From positions 310,001 to 374,000 of the forward strand of contig JACJYC010000004.1 in NCBI GenBank assembly GCA_020636325.1: 64,000 nucleotides of DNA, read 5' to 3'. The position numbers and the translations under genes are program-made. Positions 34,501-41,158 of this stretch are shown one piece after another. Position 1 is the first letter of the stretch. Every line of letters starts with the position of its first letter. This DNA is from Lewinellaceae bacterium. GTDB lineage: Bacteria > Bacteroidota > Bacteroidia > Chitinophagales > Saprospiraceae. Below the pieces are notes generated by a model, which ran no database searches, was not told where the DNA came from, and was given only the letters and a program-made list of their open reading frames with translations.

Positions 34501-37500
34501 GGGAACCTGAATGAAGCGGCTGTCGGTGAATACCCGGTTTTGCCATTGGACCAGCGTGAAGATCTGCAATCCGCCCCTGTCTTCTTCCGTCAGCGGGTAG
34601 CGGATGGCATTCTCCGAACTCACGTTGATCCATCTTTGACTGAGGTTGGCCTGATTCCGGGTGATTTCATAATACAGGTGGAGCGGAACTGCCGGCCGGC
34701 CCAGGTTCAGCTGAAGTTCTTCGCCAGGTTGGTAGGCCTCTTTCAGGTCAACCGGCGCGAAGAGGAGATCCGGGGGCAACGTTGTGCCGTTGTCGGCCAG
34801 GACCGTTATTTTTTGTTCGGAAACGAGCTCTTCCCCGCCCGGAGTCTTTGTCGAGAACCGGATCCAGTAATGACCGGCGGGCCAGGCGGAAACATCCAGG
34901 TTGAGGGACTGATCGGCTCCGGTACTGACGCTGCCTGACCAGACCTGTTCGGCTTTGGGCCAGTTGTGAGGCTGGTTTTCTTCCTGGTAGGGCATGAATG
35001 GGAAATCGGCCTTGAATTTTTCCCGGGGTATCACCGGCAGGTCGGGCGTATCCCACAACCGGCCGATCAGGGGCCGGTCGGGGCCTTGCAGCCGGTGGAT
35101 GGTTACGGCGCCTTCAACCGGTTGATCTTTACCGTCGAGGTTTTGGGCGGTGAGTTCTATTTTCAGGGTTTGTTCCCTGTTCCAGGAATCGGGTGCTTTT
35201 ATGCCCGTGACCAGGCCGATATAAGCCAGTTTGACGGTTTTTTCCGCACTGTGGGTTTCTCCGGTAATGTCGATGACATTGGCGTATACGATAAAATCAA
35301 AAGCCGGCCGTTGTTCTCGGGTCAGGGTTCTGTCGGGCGCTGCTTTGAACAGAATTTCAAATTTGCCGTCGGCATCGGTGGTGGTTTCCCCTTGGGTTAT
35401 TTCCATGGTATTGCCGGCGTAAACCGGGATGCGCCACCAGGGCGCCCATGGAAACCGGACTTGCCGGACCACCCGGTAACGGACGACCGCCCCGTCGATA
35501 TTGCTGCCGGCGTAGGCTTTGGCCTGCCCTGTGACGGTTACATCCTGGTCGAGGGCAAACGCTTGTTCCAGGGTATCGAAGGTGACCTCAAATTTCGGCC
35601 GTTTGTATTCCTCAACGCCAAAATCCTGGTAGCCGTTTCCTACGTCCGAGTGGAGACTCATTCTGCCCAGCAATCCGCCCGTCGGCGCCTGGAAGGTTCC
35701 GCTCACCGTGCCGTAATCGTTGGCCTTGAGGGCAAGATTGGCTATTTCCTGTCCGTTCACATCCTGCAGTGAAACGTTGACCCGTTTGCCGGGCAGGACA
35801 GAGGGGATGCCCTCCGGTGTTTTCCGCATCAGGATGGCCTTGAAATAGATGGTTTGCCCGGGGCGGTAGATCTGGCGGTCCAGAAAGAAATGGGTGAGTT
35901 CGGTTGGCGAAAGATCTGCTTCGCGATTATTGGCGTAGCTGTAAAAGGAGCGATTCGGGTCCAGGGTATCGCTGCCTTTGGTGAAAACGACCTTATAGGA
36001 TACGTCGCTCCCCAGGGTAACCTTCACGAAGCCGTTGGCATCTGAGAAAGCCTCCGTCAGTTTTTGGCGTTCCTGTTTGCCGGTTCCCCTGTTGTAACGG
36101 AAGGTGAAAAATTCGGCCTTCACGCCGGATTCGGGGTTGCCGGTGGCGCGGTCGGTCAACAGGAAAATCTGGGTATCGCTTCCGTAGGCGCCCTGGTAAA
36201 AAGCGGTGAGTCTGGATACGTCAAAGGCCACTTTCGCCAGCGGGGTCGATTTGTCGGAAAAATCCTGGTTGGCGGCGCCGATCAGCAGGTATTGGCCCGA
36301 CGGCAAGGCCGGAATTTCAATTTCCGATTGGTGCGATTGGAAATCACCCGGCAGGTCGAATGCCTGGATCCATTCGGCAATGGGCGGCAATCCGGCATAA
36401 TAAGCCTGGACCTGCTGGTAATCAATTTTCTGGAGTTCTTCCTCGTCGGGGGCCTTTACAACCTTGAACCAGAGCTTGGGCGTGTTTCGGTATCCGACAA
36501 AAGCCAGCGTCGGCCGGTCCGGCAGGCTTACCGATTCGGTTTGCAGTTCAAATTCCTGTTTTTTGATCGCTGAAACCAGCTCGGTACAGGACTGGGCGCC
36601 CATCGATCCGGGGAACCGTCGGATGCCTTCTTCACACCATTTCAGGGCTTCCTTTCGGTACCACCTTTCAGGGCTTTCCTTACCCGGTGCGTAACTCGAC
36701 GACTGATTGTAAAACCACTGGGCCAGCTGGTAGCAGGCTTCACTGCTCATCGGGTGGCCGGCGTAGCCCTTTATGACGTTTTCGAGCGCCTGCCGGTAGT
36801 ATTCTTCTTTCTTCGGGAGGATACTGTTGCGGTACACGAAATCCAGCCGTTTCAGGTCGGCGTCGAGCATGGCCTTTGGGTCGGCGTCCTTCAGGTGCCG
36901 TTGGATCAGGTCCTGCAGCAAGGTCAGCGCCTTGAGGTGAAAGGAGGTCGAATCCCTTGAGGAAATGTCAAGCGCTGCAAAAGCCGCTGCCGGTGCAAAA
37001 TACTCCGGTTGATCCAGGTAGAAGCGGTATGCCGGGGCGTTGAGGTAGGTTTGTTCGTTGGAAAAATGATCGATCGCCCTGTGGGCCAGGAAGTCGTACA
37101 GGGTCGGGCGCAGGTCGTCAACGCCTTCGCCGCCGGTGGTGACGGCATCAAAGAGGTCGATGTTCACCGCGCTCAGCCGGGGATCGTCCAGAGAGGCCAG
37201 GTAGTAGCGTGTACTTTCGGAGATCAGCTTGCCGACCGGCCAGGTTGCGGGGTCGTTTTCGTTGACCTCTTCCAGTTCTGTCCGGTCGCGCAACGACCAG
37301 TAGCGGCTCTGCAGATAGTTGAAATAGAATTCCGCGATCATGGAGCGGAGCACGAGGTTGACCGGAAAAGGGGCTCCGGCTTCTTCGGTTCGCAATTGTC
37401 TTACAATCCGGATCGGAGTGTCTTCTTCGCTGAGCTGTGCCTGGTATTTGGCTGTATAGGCGATGGTCTTGATGACCTGGGCCGGGTTATTGTCCCGGAC

Positions 37501-37698
37501 AGCCCGCTGATGAAGCGGGGTTAAAAGTTCCAGGGCAGATTGCGGGAGGCCCTGATTTTCCAATGAGTCGATCAGCTTCCATTCGGCCTCATACAGGTCT
37601 TTAGAAAAGTTGGGCATCAAGGCAGGATTTTGGGCTTTAACCAGGGACAGTGCGCCGAATAGGAGGCACAATGCCATTGTACTTGTTCTCATCATCAT
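31600..37698 (-). CDS. Alpha-2-macroglobulin-family protein
   Basis: A 2032-residue exported protein (signal peptide MALCLLFGALSLVKAQ). The first ~350 residues are helical/TPR-like. They are followed by many MG beta-sandwich domains, including RPGQTIYFKAILMRKTPEGI (MG2) and a long A2M central region (LPHLTTDVNGDVLIKFKMNE, FAHTKDLRFGLTERTVVTSK). The thioester motif C-S-E-Q is at residues 1482-1485 in EYPYQCSEQIFNRF, in front of the alpha/alpha thioester barrel (GGFSWFPGGPESWYITQYIV). It should trap proteases or defend the periplasm/cell surface by covalent capture. Unlike the classical bacterial pairing, no penicillin-binding protein 1C gene is next to it. No lipobox Cys is seen, so it is probably soluble or anchored otherwise. 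Confidence 0.93.
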   Translation of the reverse strand: MMMRTSTMALCLLFGALSLVKAQNPALMPNFSKDLYEAEWKLIDSLENQGLPQSALELLTPLHQRAVRDNNPAQVIKTIAYTAKYQAQLSEEDTPIRIVRQLRTEEAGAPFPVNLVLRSMIAEFYFNYLQSRYWSLRDRTELEEVNENDPATWPVGKLISESTRYYLASLDDPRLSAVNIDLFDAVTTGGEGVDDLRPTLYDFLAHRAIDHFSNEQTYLNAPAYRFYLDQPEYFAPAAAFAALDISSRDSTSFHLKALTLLQDLIQRHLKDADPKAMLDADLKRLDFVYRNSILPKKEEYYRQALENVIKGYAGHPMSSEACYQLAQWFYNQSSSYAPGKESPERWYRKEALKWCEEGIRRFPGSMGAQSCTELVSAIKKQEFELQTESVSLPDRPTLAFVGYRNTPKLWFKVVKAPDEEELQKIDYQQVQAYYAGLPPIAEWIQAFDLPGDFQSHQSEIEIPALPSGQYLLIGAANQDFSDKSTPLAKVAFDVSRLTAFYQGAYGSDTQIFLLTDRATGNPESGVKAEFFTFRYNRGTGKQERQKLTEAFSDANGFVKVTLGSDVSYKVVFTKGSDTLDPNRSFYSYANNREADLSPTELTHFFLDRQIYRPGQTIYFKAILMRKTPEGIPSVLPGKRVNVSLQDVNGQEIANLALKANDYGTVSGTFQAPTGGLLGRMSLHSDVGNGYQDFGVEEYKRPKFEVTFDTLEQAFALDQDVTVTGQAKAYAGSNIDGAVVRYRVVRQVRFPWAPWWRIPVYAGNTMEITQGETTTDADGKFEILFKAAPDRTLTREQRPAFDFIVYANVIDITGETHSAEKTVKLAYIGLVTGIKAPDSWNREQTLKIELTAQNLDGKDQPVEGAVTIHRLQGPDRPLIGRLWDTPDLPVIPREKFKADFPFMPYQEENQPHNWPKAEQVWSGSVSTGADQSLNLDVSAWPAGHYWIRFSTKTPGGEELVSEQKITVLADNGTTLPPDLLFAPVDLKEAYQPGEELQLNLGRPAVPLHLYYEITRNQANLSQRWINVSSENAIRYPLTEEDRGGLQIFTLVQWQNRVFTDSRFIQVPWNNKELTITYETFRDKLLPGQEEEWRLRISGPEKEKAAAELVAAMYDASLDAFEPNNWTFNHYPIHYDFSTWTQIADGVTYFDWINYPVSRPAPYSGGKHYRSLNWFNISPGYGIYRNFMGDRIVRRSMAMDTSADFETYSSAAMPKSLAPMAPEAVPEQELAAMAGMEQPRDKTGETGAFPVRKNLNETVFFLPHLTTDVNGDVLIKFKMNEALTRWKFLAFAHTKDLRFGLTERTVVTSKDLMVLPNQPRFLREGDRIEWTAKVVNMAENPLAGTARLEILDAASMQPLNKEFGLTQTEVAFKTEAGQSAPVAWNLTIPTGLTSAVVYRVTAQSGEFADGEEAPVPVLTNRMLVTETLPLPLRGKETKTFTLEHLKNNTSTTLQHHGLTLEFTSNPAWYAVQSLPYLMEYPYQCSEQIFNRFYANALAASVVNQHPAIREMFEKWKKEGGMQSPLAANEEIKNVLLTETPWLRDAKSEEEQQKNIALLFDLARMEQEQSATLATLEERQSESGGFSWFPGGPESWYITQYIVEGLGHLKSLGVLKPQETTSADYIAENAVGFIDQALINQYKELEKAVEKGDVKWEDDHLSQVVIHYLYARSFYDYPLTDELEMITGYYLGQASQFWNKRGLYEQALLALSLNRRHKTQDADAIVRSLRERALNNPELGMYWKYDTGWFWYQLPIETHSAMIEVFAEVAKDDQAVDDLKVWLLKNKQTNHWGTTKATAAAVYALLNYGDNWLLPAKPLKIGFPDRNSKAIAGQLAQAQTNAKAGTGYFKTAWTGDEVSAKMATVKVKNPNKSVAWGALYWQYFEDLDKITTFRETPLTLKKSLYIERTGDTGPVLVALRSANDLHPGDKVKVRLELRVDRDMEYVHLKDMRAAGLEPIETESRYRWQGGLGYYESPGDAATNFFFDNLRKGTYIFEYPLRANLRGDFSNGISTIQCMYAPEFSSHSEGQRIKVD

Positions 37699-38014
37699 GG
37701 TCTGGAGTTGGTTGGATCCGGTTATTTAACAACCAAGACGCGGAAAAAAGTATGGGGGAGCGGTAATATTTGTATGATGCCCCGTGAACATGTTGTTAAA
37801 TGAGGGTGCATTGACTTCCGCGCCGGATCAATTCCGGATAAATGAAGCGCGATTTTCCATACTACCGGACATTTTTGCAAAAGGAGCAAAAACGGGAAGA
37901 TTATTTATCCGTCGGGCACCCGCCTTACGGCAGTGAAAACGGTTTGGAAATGATAATGGGGAAGCAATTTTTTTGACGGATTTGAATTGACGGTTCCCAA
38001 TAATTTCTGAATAC
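37699..38014. other. Intergenic region
   Basis: About 315 bases upstream of the macroglobulin start. A 72-codon minus-strand ORF overlaps the end of the next gene but has no recognisable features. I see no RNA or terminator of note; the macroglobulin promoter should be here. Confidence 0.45.
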
Positions 38015-39073
38015 TCAAACATCCGGGTTGAACCTGCAGTGATCAACCTGAACCGGGATTGGTCTGCCCTGAATTAAAAGGTCTGCCATTGCCTGAGCCC
38101 AATATGGCCCGAGGCTCGTCCCCTTTGTCCCCAGGCCGTTGAAAATGCCCAGTTGCGGATACTCAGGATGCATGCCGAGCAAGGGCCGCCTGTCTTTTAC
38201 GGTCGGGCGCAGTGCGGCGCGGTGTTCCCGTATTTCGAACGGTACGGTAACAAGGTTGCGGAGGTGGTTTTCCAGGTAGTCCCGGCCTTTAGCCGTCGGC
38301 AGATCGTCCTCAAAACGGTTGTCGCTGGTCGACCCGATCCAGTAATCGCCGGCCGGGAGCGGGACAATGAAGATCCGGTGTTTGAGGATCTGTCCGGGCG
38401 CCTGGCCGGCCATTTGAATGTGCAAAACTTCGCCCTTGTTACCCTGCAGCGGCAGATGTCCGAACCAGGGGTTTTGCGCCCCTTTTGCCCCTTCGCAGAA
38501 CAGAATTTTCCCGGCTTCAATTGCCTTATACCTGACGCCATCCTCAAACCATTCAAGCGCCGCGTAGTCAAAAACTTCCTGTATCAGGGCGCCCTCCAGT
38601 TCCAGCTTTTGGCGGTAGGCCCGCACCAGCAGAGGCACATTCACCTGCGCGGATTCCCTGATCCCGCCGTACCGGAATGCCGGCTCCGTGACCGCCGAAT
38701 AAATCCCGGGCTCCGGATTTGCAGTCAGGTAAGGTTGATACGCCGGGTCAGCGCAACGGGCCAGCCAATCATTTTCCTCGCCGTGGGAAAAAAGCGCGCG
38801 CAATACGTTCATTTCCCGGTACAGCGGCACGCCGAGTTCCGATTCCAGTTCCCGGTAGGTCGATCTGGCCGCCGGCAGGAGCTCGTCGATCATCCAGGAT
38901 TTTACGTAATGCCGTCCGGTAACCGGGTTGATGATGCCCGCCGCTACCTTGGAGGAAGCCCGTTCATAACCGTCGTCGATGACCAGAACAGACCGGCCTG
39001 CTTTTTGCAGGAAATGCGCAAGGAGCGTTCCGGCAATACCCTGTCCGACGATGATGAAATCTGTTTTATTCAA
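38015..39073 (-). CDS. FAD-dependent oxidoreductase of the DAO family
   Basis: A 352-residue flavoprotein. The N-terminal dinucleotide-binding motif is DFIIVGQGIAGTLLAHFLQKAG with an acidic end of the second strand (VLVIDDG). It is followed by SSKVAAGIINPVTGRHYVKS, a typical flavin-contacting loop of glycine-oxidase/D-amino-acid-dehydrogenase relatives. The C-terminal part includes IGSTSDNRFEDD, HRAALRPTVKDRRPLLGMHP and the late FAD-binding GIFNGLGTKGTSLGPYWAQA. The sequence also recalls the oxidoreductase half of MnmC, but the methyltransferase half is absent. Substrate unknown; cytoplasmic. Confidence 0.9.
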   Translation of the reverse strand: MNKTDFIIVGQGIAGTLLAHFLQKAGRSVLVIDDGYERASSKVAAGIINPVTGRHYVKSWMIDELLPAARSTYRELESELGVPLYREMNVLRALFSHGEENDWLARCADPAYQPYLTANPEPGIYSAVTEPAFRYGGIRESAQVNVPLLVRAYRQKLELEGALIQEVFDYAALEWFEDGVRYKAIEAGKILFCEGAKGAQNPWFGHLPLQGNKGEVLHIQMAGQAPGQILKHRIFIVPLPAGDYWIGSTSDNRFEDDLPTAKGRDYLENHLRNLVTVPFEIREHRAALRPTVKDRRPLLGMHPEYPQLGIFNGLGTKGTSLGPYWAQAMADLLIQGRPIPVQVDHCRFNPDV

Positions 39074-39162
39074 AAGTGGTTAAATTGGTTCAATTTCCCG
39101 ATTGAATCGATTGATCCAATTGATTGGATTGGGTAATCAACCGGCGGCGCCTGATAATCGGA
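39074..39162. repeat. Intergenic GATTGAATCGATTG-type repeat
   Basis: A short tract of CCGATTGAATCGATTGATCC and ATTGATTGGATTGGG words, related to the tracts at 11.7 and 31.5 kb, between two same-strand genes. Confidence 0.65.
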
Positions 39163-39522
39163 TCAATCCATGGAATCGTATATGGCTTTGACTTTTTTAG
39201 GCAGGCTTTTCACGATCAGATCATAAGAATGATCGATCAGCTCTTTGAGCATGGATATATTCAGGCTGCCTTCGAAATCAACCGTATTCCAGTGGTGTTT
39301 ATTCATATGCCAACCGGGCCGGATCTCTTCGTGCGCCTCCCGAAGTTCCTCCACCCGGTCGGGATCGCATTTCAGGTTGACGGTAAACCGGATGCTGTCC
39401 AGCCCCGTAATGGCGAAGATCTTGCCCATCACCTTGAAAACAAGGGTTTCCTCCCCGAAAGGAAAGGTCTCTTCCACTCCTTTTTTAGCCAGGCAATAAG
39501 CGCGGAAACTTTCTATATCCAT
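39163..39522 (-). CDS. MmcQ/YjbR family protein
   Basis: A 119-residue protein matching the MmcQ/YjbR (CyaY-like fold) family: FRAYCLAKKGVEETFPFGEE, VFKVMGKIFAITGL, FTVNLKCDPDRVEELRE, then PGWHMNKHHWNTVDFEGSL and LIDHSYDLIVKSLPKK. The pattern TFPFGEETLVFKVMGK and the HMNKHHW motif are diagnostic. Members are small cytoplasmic proteins, sometimes said to bind DNA; the biological role is not settled. Confidence 0.92.
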   Translation of the reverse strand: MDIESFRAYCLAKKGVEETFPFGEETLVFKVMGKIFAITGLDSIRFTVNLKCDPDRVEELREAHEEIRPGWHMNKHHWNTVDFEGSLNISMLKELIDHSYDLIVKSLPKKVKAIYDSMD

Positions 39523-39610
39523 TTCGCGTTGATTGTGTGCGGAAAGATAACGGACATTTTCCTTTTTTGAAAATATCCGTATATTTGCCCGCCCTTCGAA
39601 ATACTGTATT

Positions 39611-39742
39611 GACCCTGTAGTTCAAGGGATAGAATACCACGCTAATGAAAAATTGATCCTGTAGTTCAAGGGATAGAATACCACGCTAATGAAAAATTGA
39701 TCCTGTAGTTCAAGGGATAGAATACCACGCTAATGAAAAATT
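39611..39742 (+). repeat. Three tandem 5' half-tRNA-Arg units (44 bases each)
   Basis: Three exact-length 44-base units (starts 39611, 39655, 39699) lead into the intact tRNA at 39743. Each has 26 bases equal to tRNA-Arg positions 1-26 (acceptor 5' strand, D arm) plus an 18-base linker CCACGCTAATGAAAAATT. Unit 1 begins GACCCTG; units 2 and 3 begin GATCCTG. The anticodon-arm 5' strand is absent in all three. Confidence 0.9.
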
Positions 39743-39814
39743 GATCCCGTAGTTCAAGGGATAGAATAGAAGTTTCCTAAACTTTTGATCCAGGTTCGAA
39801 TCCTGGCGGGATCA
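39743..39814 (+). tRNA. tRNA-Arg (anticodon CCT)
   Basis: A complete cloverleaf of 72 bases. Acceptor GATCCCG pairs with CGGGATC, D arm is GTTC/GAAT with loop AAGGGATA, anticodon stem GAAGT/ACTTT holds loop TTCCTAA (anticodon CCT), variable loop TGAT, T arm CCAGG-TTCGAAT-CCTGG, discriminator A at 39814. CCA is not encoded. It reads AGG codons. It is flanked on both sides by half copies of itself. Confidence 0.93.
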
Positions 39815-39989
39815 CTTCAATTTTTCAAAGCGGGACTAAACTTTTGATCCAGGTTCGAATCCTGGCGGGATCACTTCAATTTTTCAAAGCGTGGCTAAAC
39901 TTTTGATCCAGGTTCGAATCCTGGGGATCACTTCAATTTTTCAAAGCGTGGCTAAACTTTTGATCCAGGTTCGAATCCTGGCAGGGTCA
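39815..39989 (+). repeat. Three tandem 3' half-tRNA-Arg units (about 59 bases each)
   Basis: Each unit has a 21-base linker (CTTCAATTTTTCAAAGCG plus GGA or TGG) and then tRNA-Arg from CTAA of the anticodon loop to the discriminator base. The half-tRNAs lie at 39836-39873, 39895-39930 (2 bases deleted in the acceptor) and 39952-39989. The last one ends CAGGGTC, the exact complement of the first 5' half's GACCCTG. The linkers are complementary to those of the 5' units (CCACGCT with AGCGTGG; TGAAAAATT with AATTTTTCA). Confidence 0.9.
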
Positions 39990-40022
39990 CTCGACGTTCA
40001 GAACTAACATATGGTTAAAATT

Positions 40023-40107
40023 GACCCTGTAGTTCAAGGGATAGAATATCCCGCTAAAAAAAAGCGGGACTAAACTTTTGATCCAGGTTCGAATCCTGGC
40101 GGGATCA
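40023..40107 (+). pseudogene. tRNA-Arg-like sequence with a hairpin replacing half the anticodon arm
   Basis: Positions 1-26 (GACCCTG, D arm) and the 3' part (CTAA to CGGGATCA) are those of the tRNA-Arg. Between them, GAAGTTTC is replaced by a hairpin TCCCGCT-AAAAAAA-AGCGGGA (7-bp stem, 7-base loop, 40049-40069). The anticodon stem 5' strand and first anticodon base are lost and the acceptor has one mismatch (C3-A70), so it is probably not an ordinary functional tRNA. Confidence 0.8.
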
Positions 40108-40116
40108 CCAGAGAGT

Positions 40117-40148
40117 GAAAAGCCGACTCGTTAGAGTCGGCTTTTTTA
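40117..40148 (+). terminator. Rho-independent terminator after the tRNA locus
   Basis: The stem AGCCGACTC/GAGTCGGCT (40121-40129 with 40134-40142) has a GTTA loop, is preceded by A4 and followed by T6. It lies 10 bases after the last tRNA-like sequence and should end a transcript covering the whole half-tRNA array. Confidence 0.88.
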
Positions 40149-40547
40149 TTTCCCGACAGCCAAGCGCAGATTGAGCTGTCGGGGAAATAAAAAAGGCGAA
40201 GGCACGCAGTGCCGGCTTTTCACTTGGACCTTGGAGCCAAACAGGATCAATGCAATTCATCCTGGAAAAGCCAAGCGCAGATTGAGCCGGGGAAATAAAA
40301 AGGCGGGCAAAAGCCAACTTGGACCTTGGAGCCAAACAGATTGAGCTTGAGCTCGGGAATAAAAAGGCGAAGGCACGCAGTGCCGGCTTTTCACTTGGAC
40401 CTTGGAGCCAAACAGGATCAATGCAATTCATCCTGGAAAAGCCAAGCGCAGATTGAGCTGTCGGGGAAATAAAAAAGGCGAAGGCACGCAGTGCCGGCTT
40501 TTCACTTGGACCTTGGAGCCAAACAGGATCAATAACATTCATCCTGG
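40148..40547. repeat. Four tandem ~110-base repeats with terminator-like hairpins on the minus strand
   Basis: Units start near 40160, 40271, 40333 and 40442, and the second is internally deleted to ~62 bases. Each begins CCAAGCGCAGATTGAG and includes GGCAC-GCA-GTGCC and TTGGACCTTGGAGCCAAAC. Read on the minus strand they resemble the tRNA-locus terminator (GTGAAAAGCC, hairpin, T6, ATTTCCCCGACAGC), so they look like inverted, multiplied terminator sequence. ORFs across them are repeat translations. Confidence 0.8.
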
Positions 40548-40724
40548 CCTCGCCTGCTCATGTTGATTCCTGCCATTTACCGTATAAAACCAGCCACCTG
40601 CCGCTTGAAAAGCGCTTATCGCATGCATGCAGTTTTATTCAAATCTCCACGGGGTTAATTTTGAAAAGAATCTGACACGGATCAGGTATTCCTGAAAAGA
40701 TTCAGCACCATTTTCAAAACTTAA

Positions 40725-41075
40725 AACTGTAGGCAATACCGCGATGTTTATACGATCGGGAAACACCATGGAGAATATACGGCTTTGACCCAGGCCGCAC
40801 CCATGACGGTGATCCGGGATGACAACAAGGACCGTGCATTGGGCTTCGGCTTGACCAGGTTTGATACCGGAATTTTTGGGATCAACATTCACCGGTCGAA
40901 CCCCAACACGGAAAGTACCCAGGTCAATAAATGGAGCGCAGGTTGCCAGGTCTTCGCCGTCAAAAAGGAATGGGATGAGTTTATTCATCTTTGCCAGGAA
41001 AAATTCGCCGTTCACAATCAGCGCTTCACCTATACTTTGCTGAATGTGGAGGATGTGCTTCAGGCTGTAGAATGA
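40725..41075 (+). pseudogene. C-terminal fragment of a YkuD-like (GC-motif) protein
   Basis: The open frame after a stop at 40722 encodes about 116 residues: YRDVYTIGKHHGEYTALTQA, VIRDDNKDRALGFG, DTGIFGINIHRSNPN, VNKWSAGCQVFAVKKEWDEF, FTYTLL. The G-I-N-I-H and W-S-A-G-C-Q-V words resemble the His/Cys motif of L,D-transpeptidase-like folds seen in longer Bacteroidota and phage proteins. There is no start codon with a proper N terminus (only an internal TTG at 40785 or ATG at 40803), so this is probably the 3' remnant of a larger gene cut by the repeat expansion before it. Confidence 0.6.
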
Positions 41076-41158
41076 AAACCTGGCAGCCGGCCGGAAAGAA
41101 GGGGAGAATTTGTTGTCTGGTTTTTTATAATTTTGGGCCGATAACAGAAAAACCAATT

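Noticed and set aside
37828..38046. 72-codon minus-strand ORF overlapping the FAD oxidoreductase end
   Set aside because: No recognisable feature, overlaps a firm gene, and lies where a promoter is expected.
39611..40107. Trans-spliced split tRNA genes as in some archaea
   Set aside because: The complementary linkers are tempting, but both halves lack tRNA positions 27-31, so joining them cannot rebuild the anticodon stem. An intact copy is present and bacteria lack the splicing endonuclease.
40105..40542. 145-codon minus-strand ORF through the tandem repeat
   Set aside because: It is the translation of the ~110-base repeat and its deletions, with no signal or domain.
40635..41156. 173-codon minus-strand ORF
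   Set aside because: It is antisense to the YkuD-like fragment, which has family-like motifs; the minus ORF has none.
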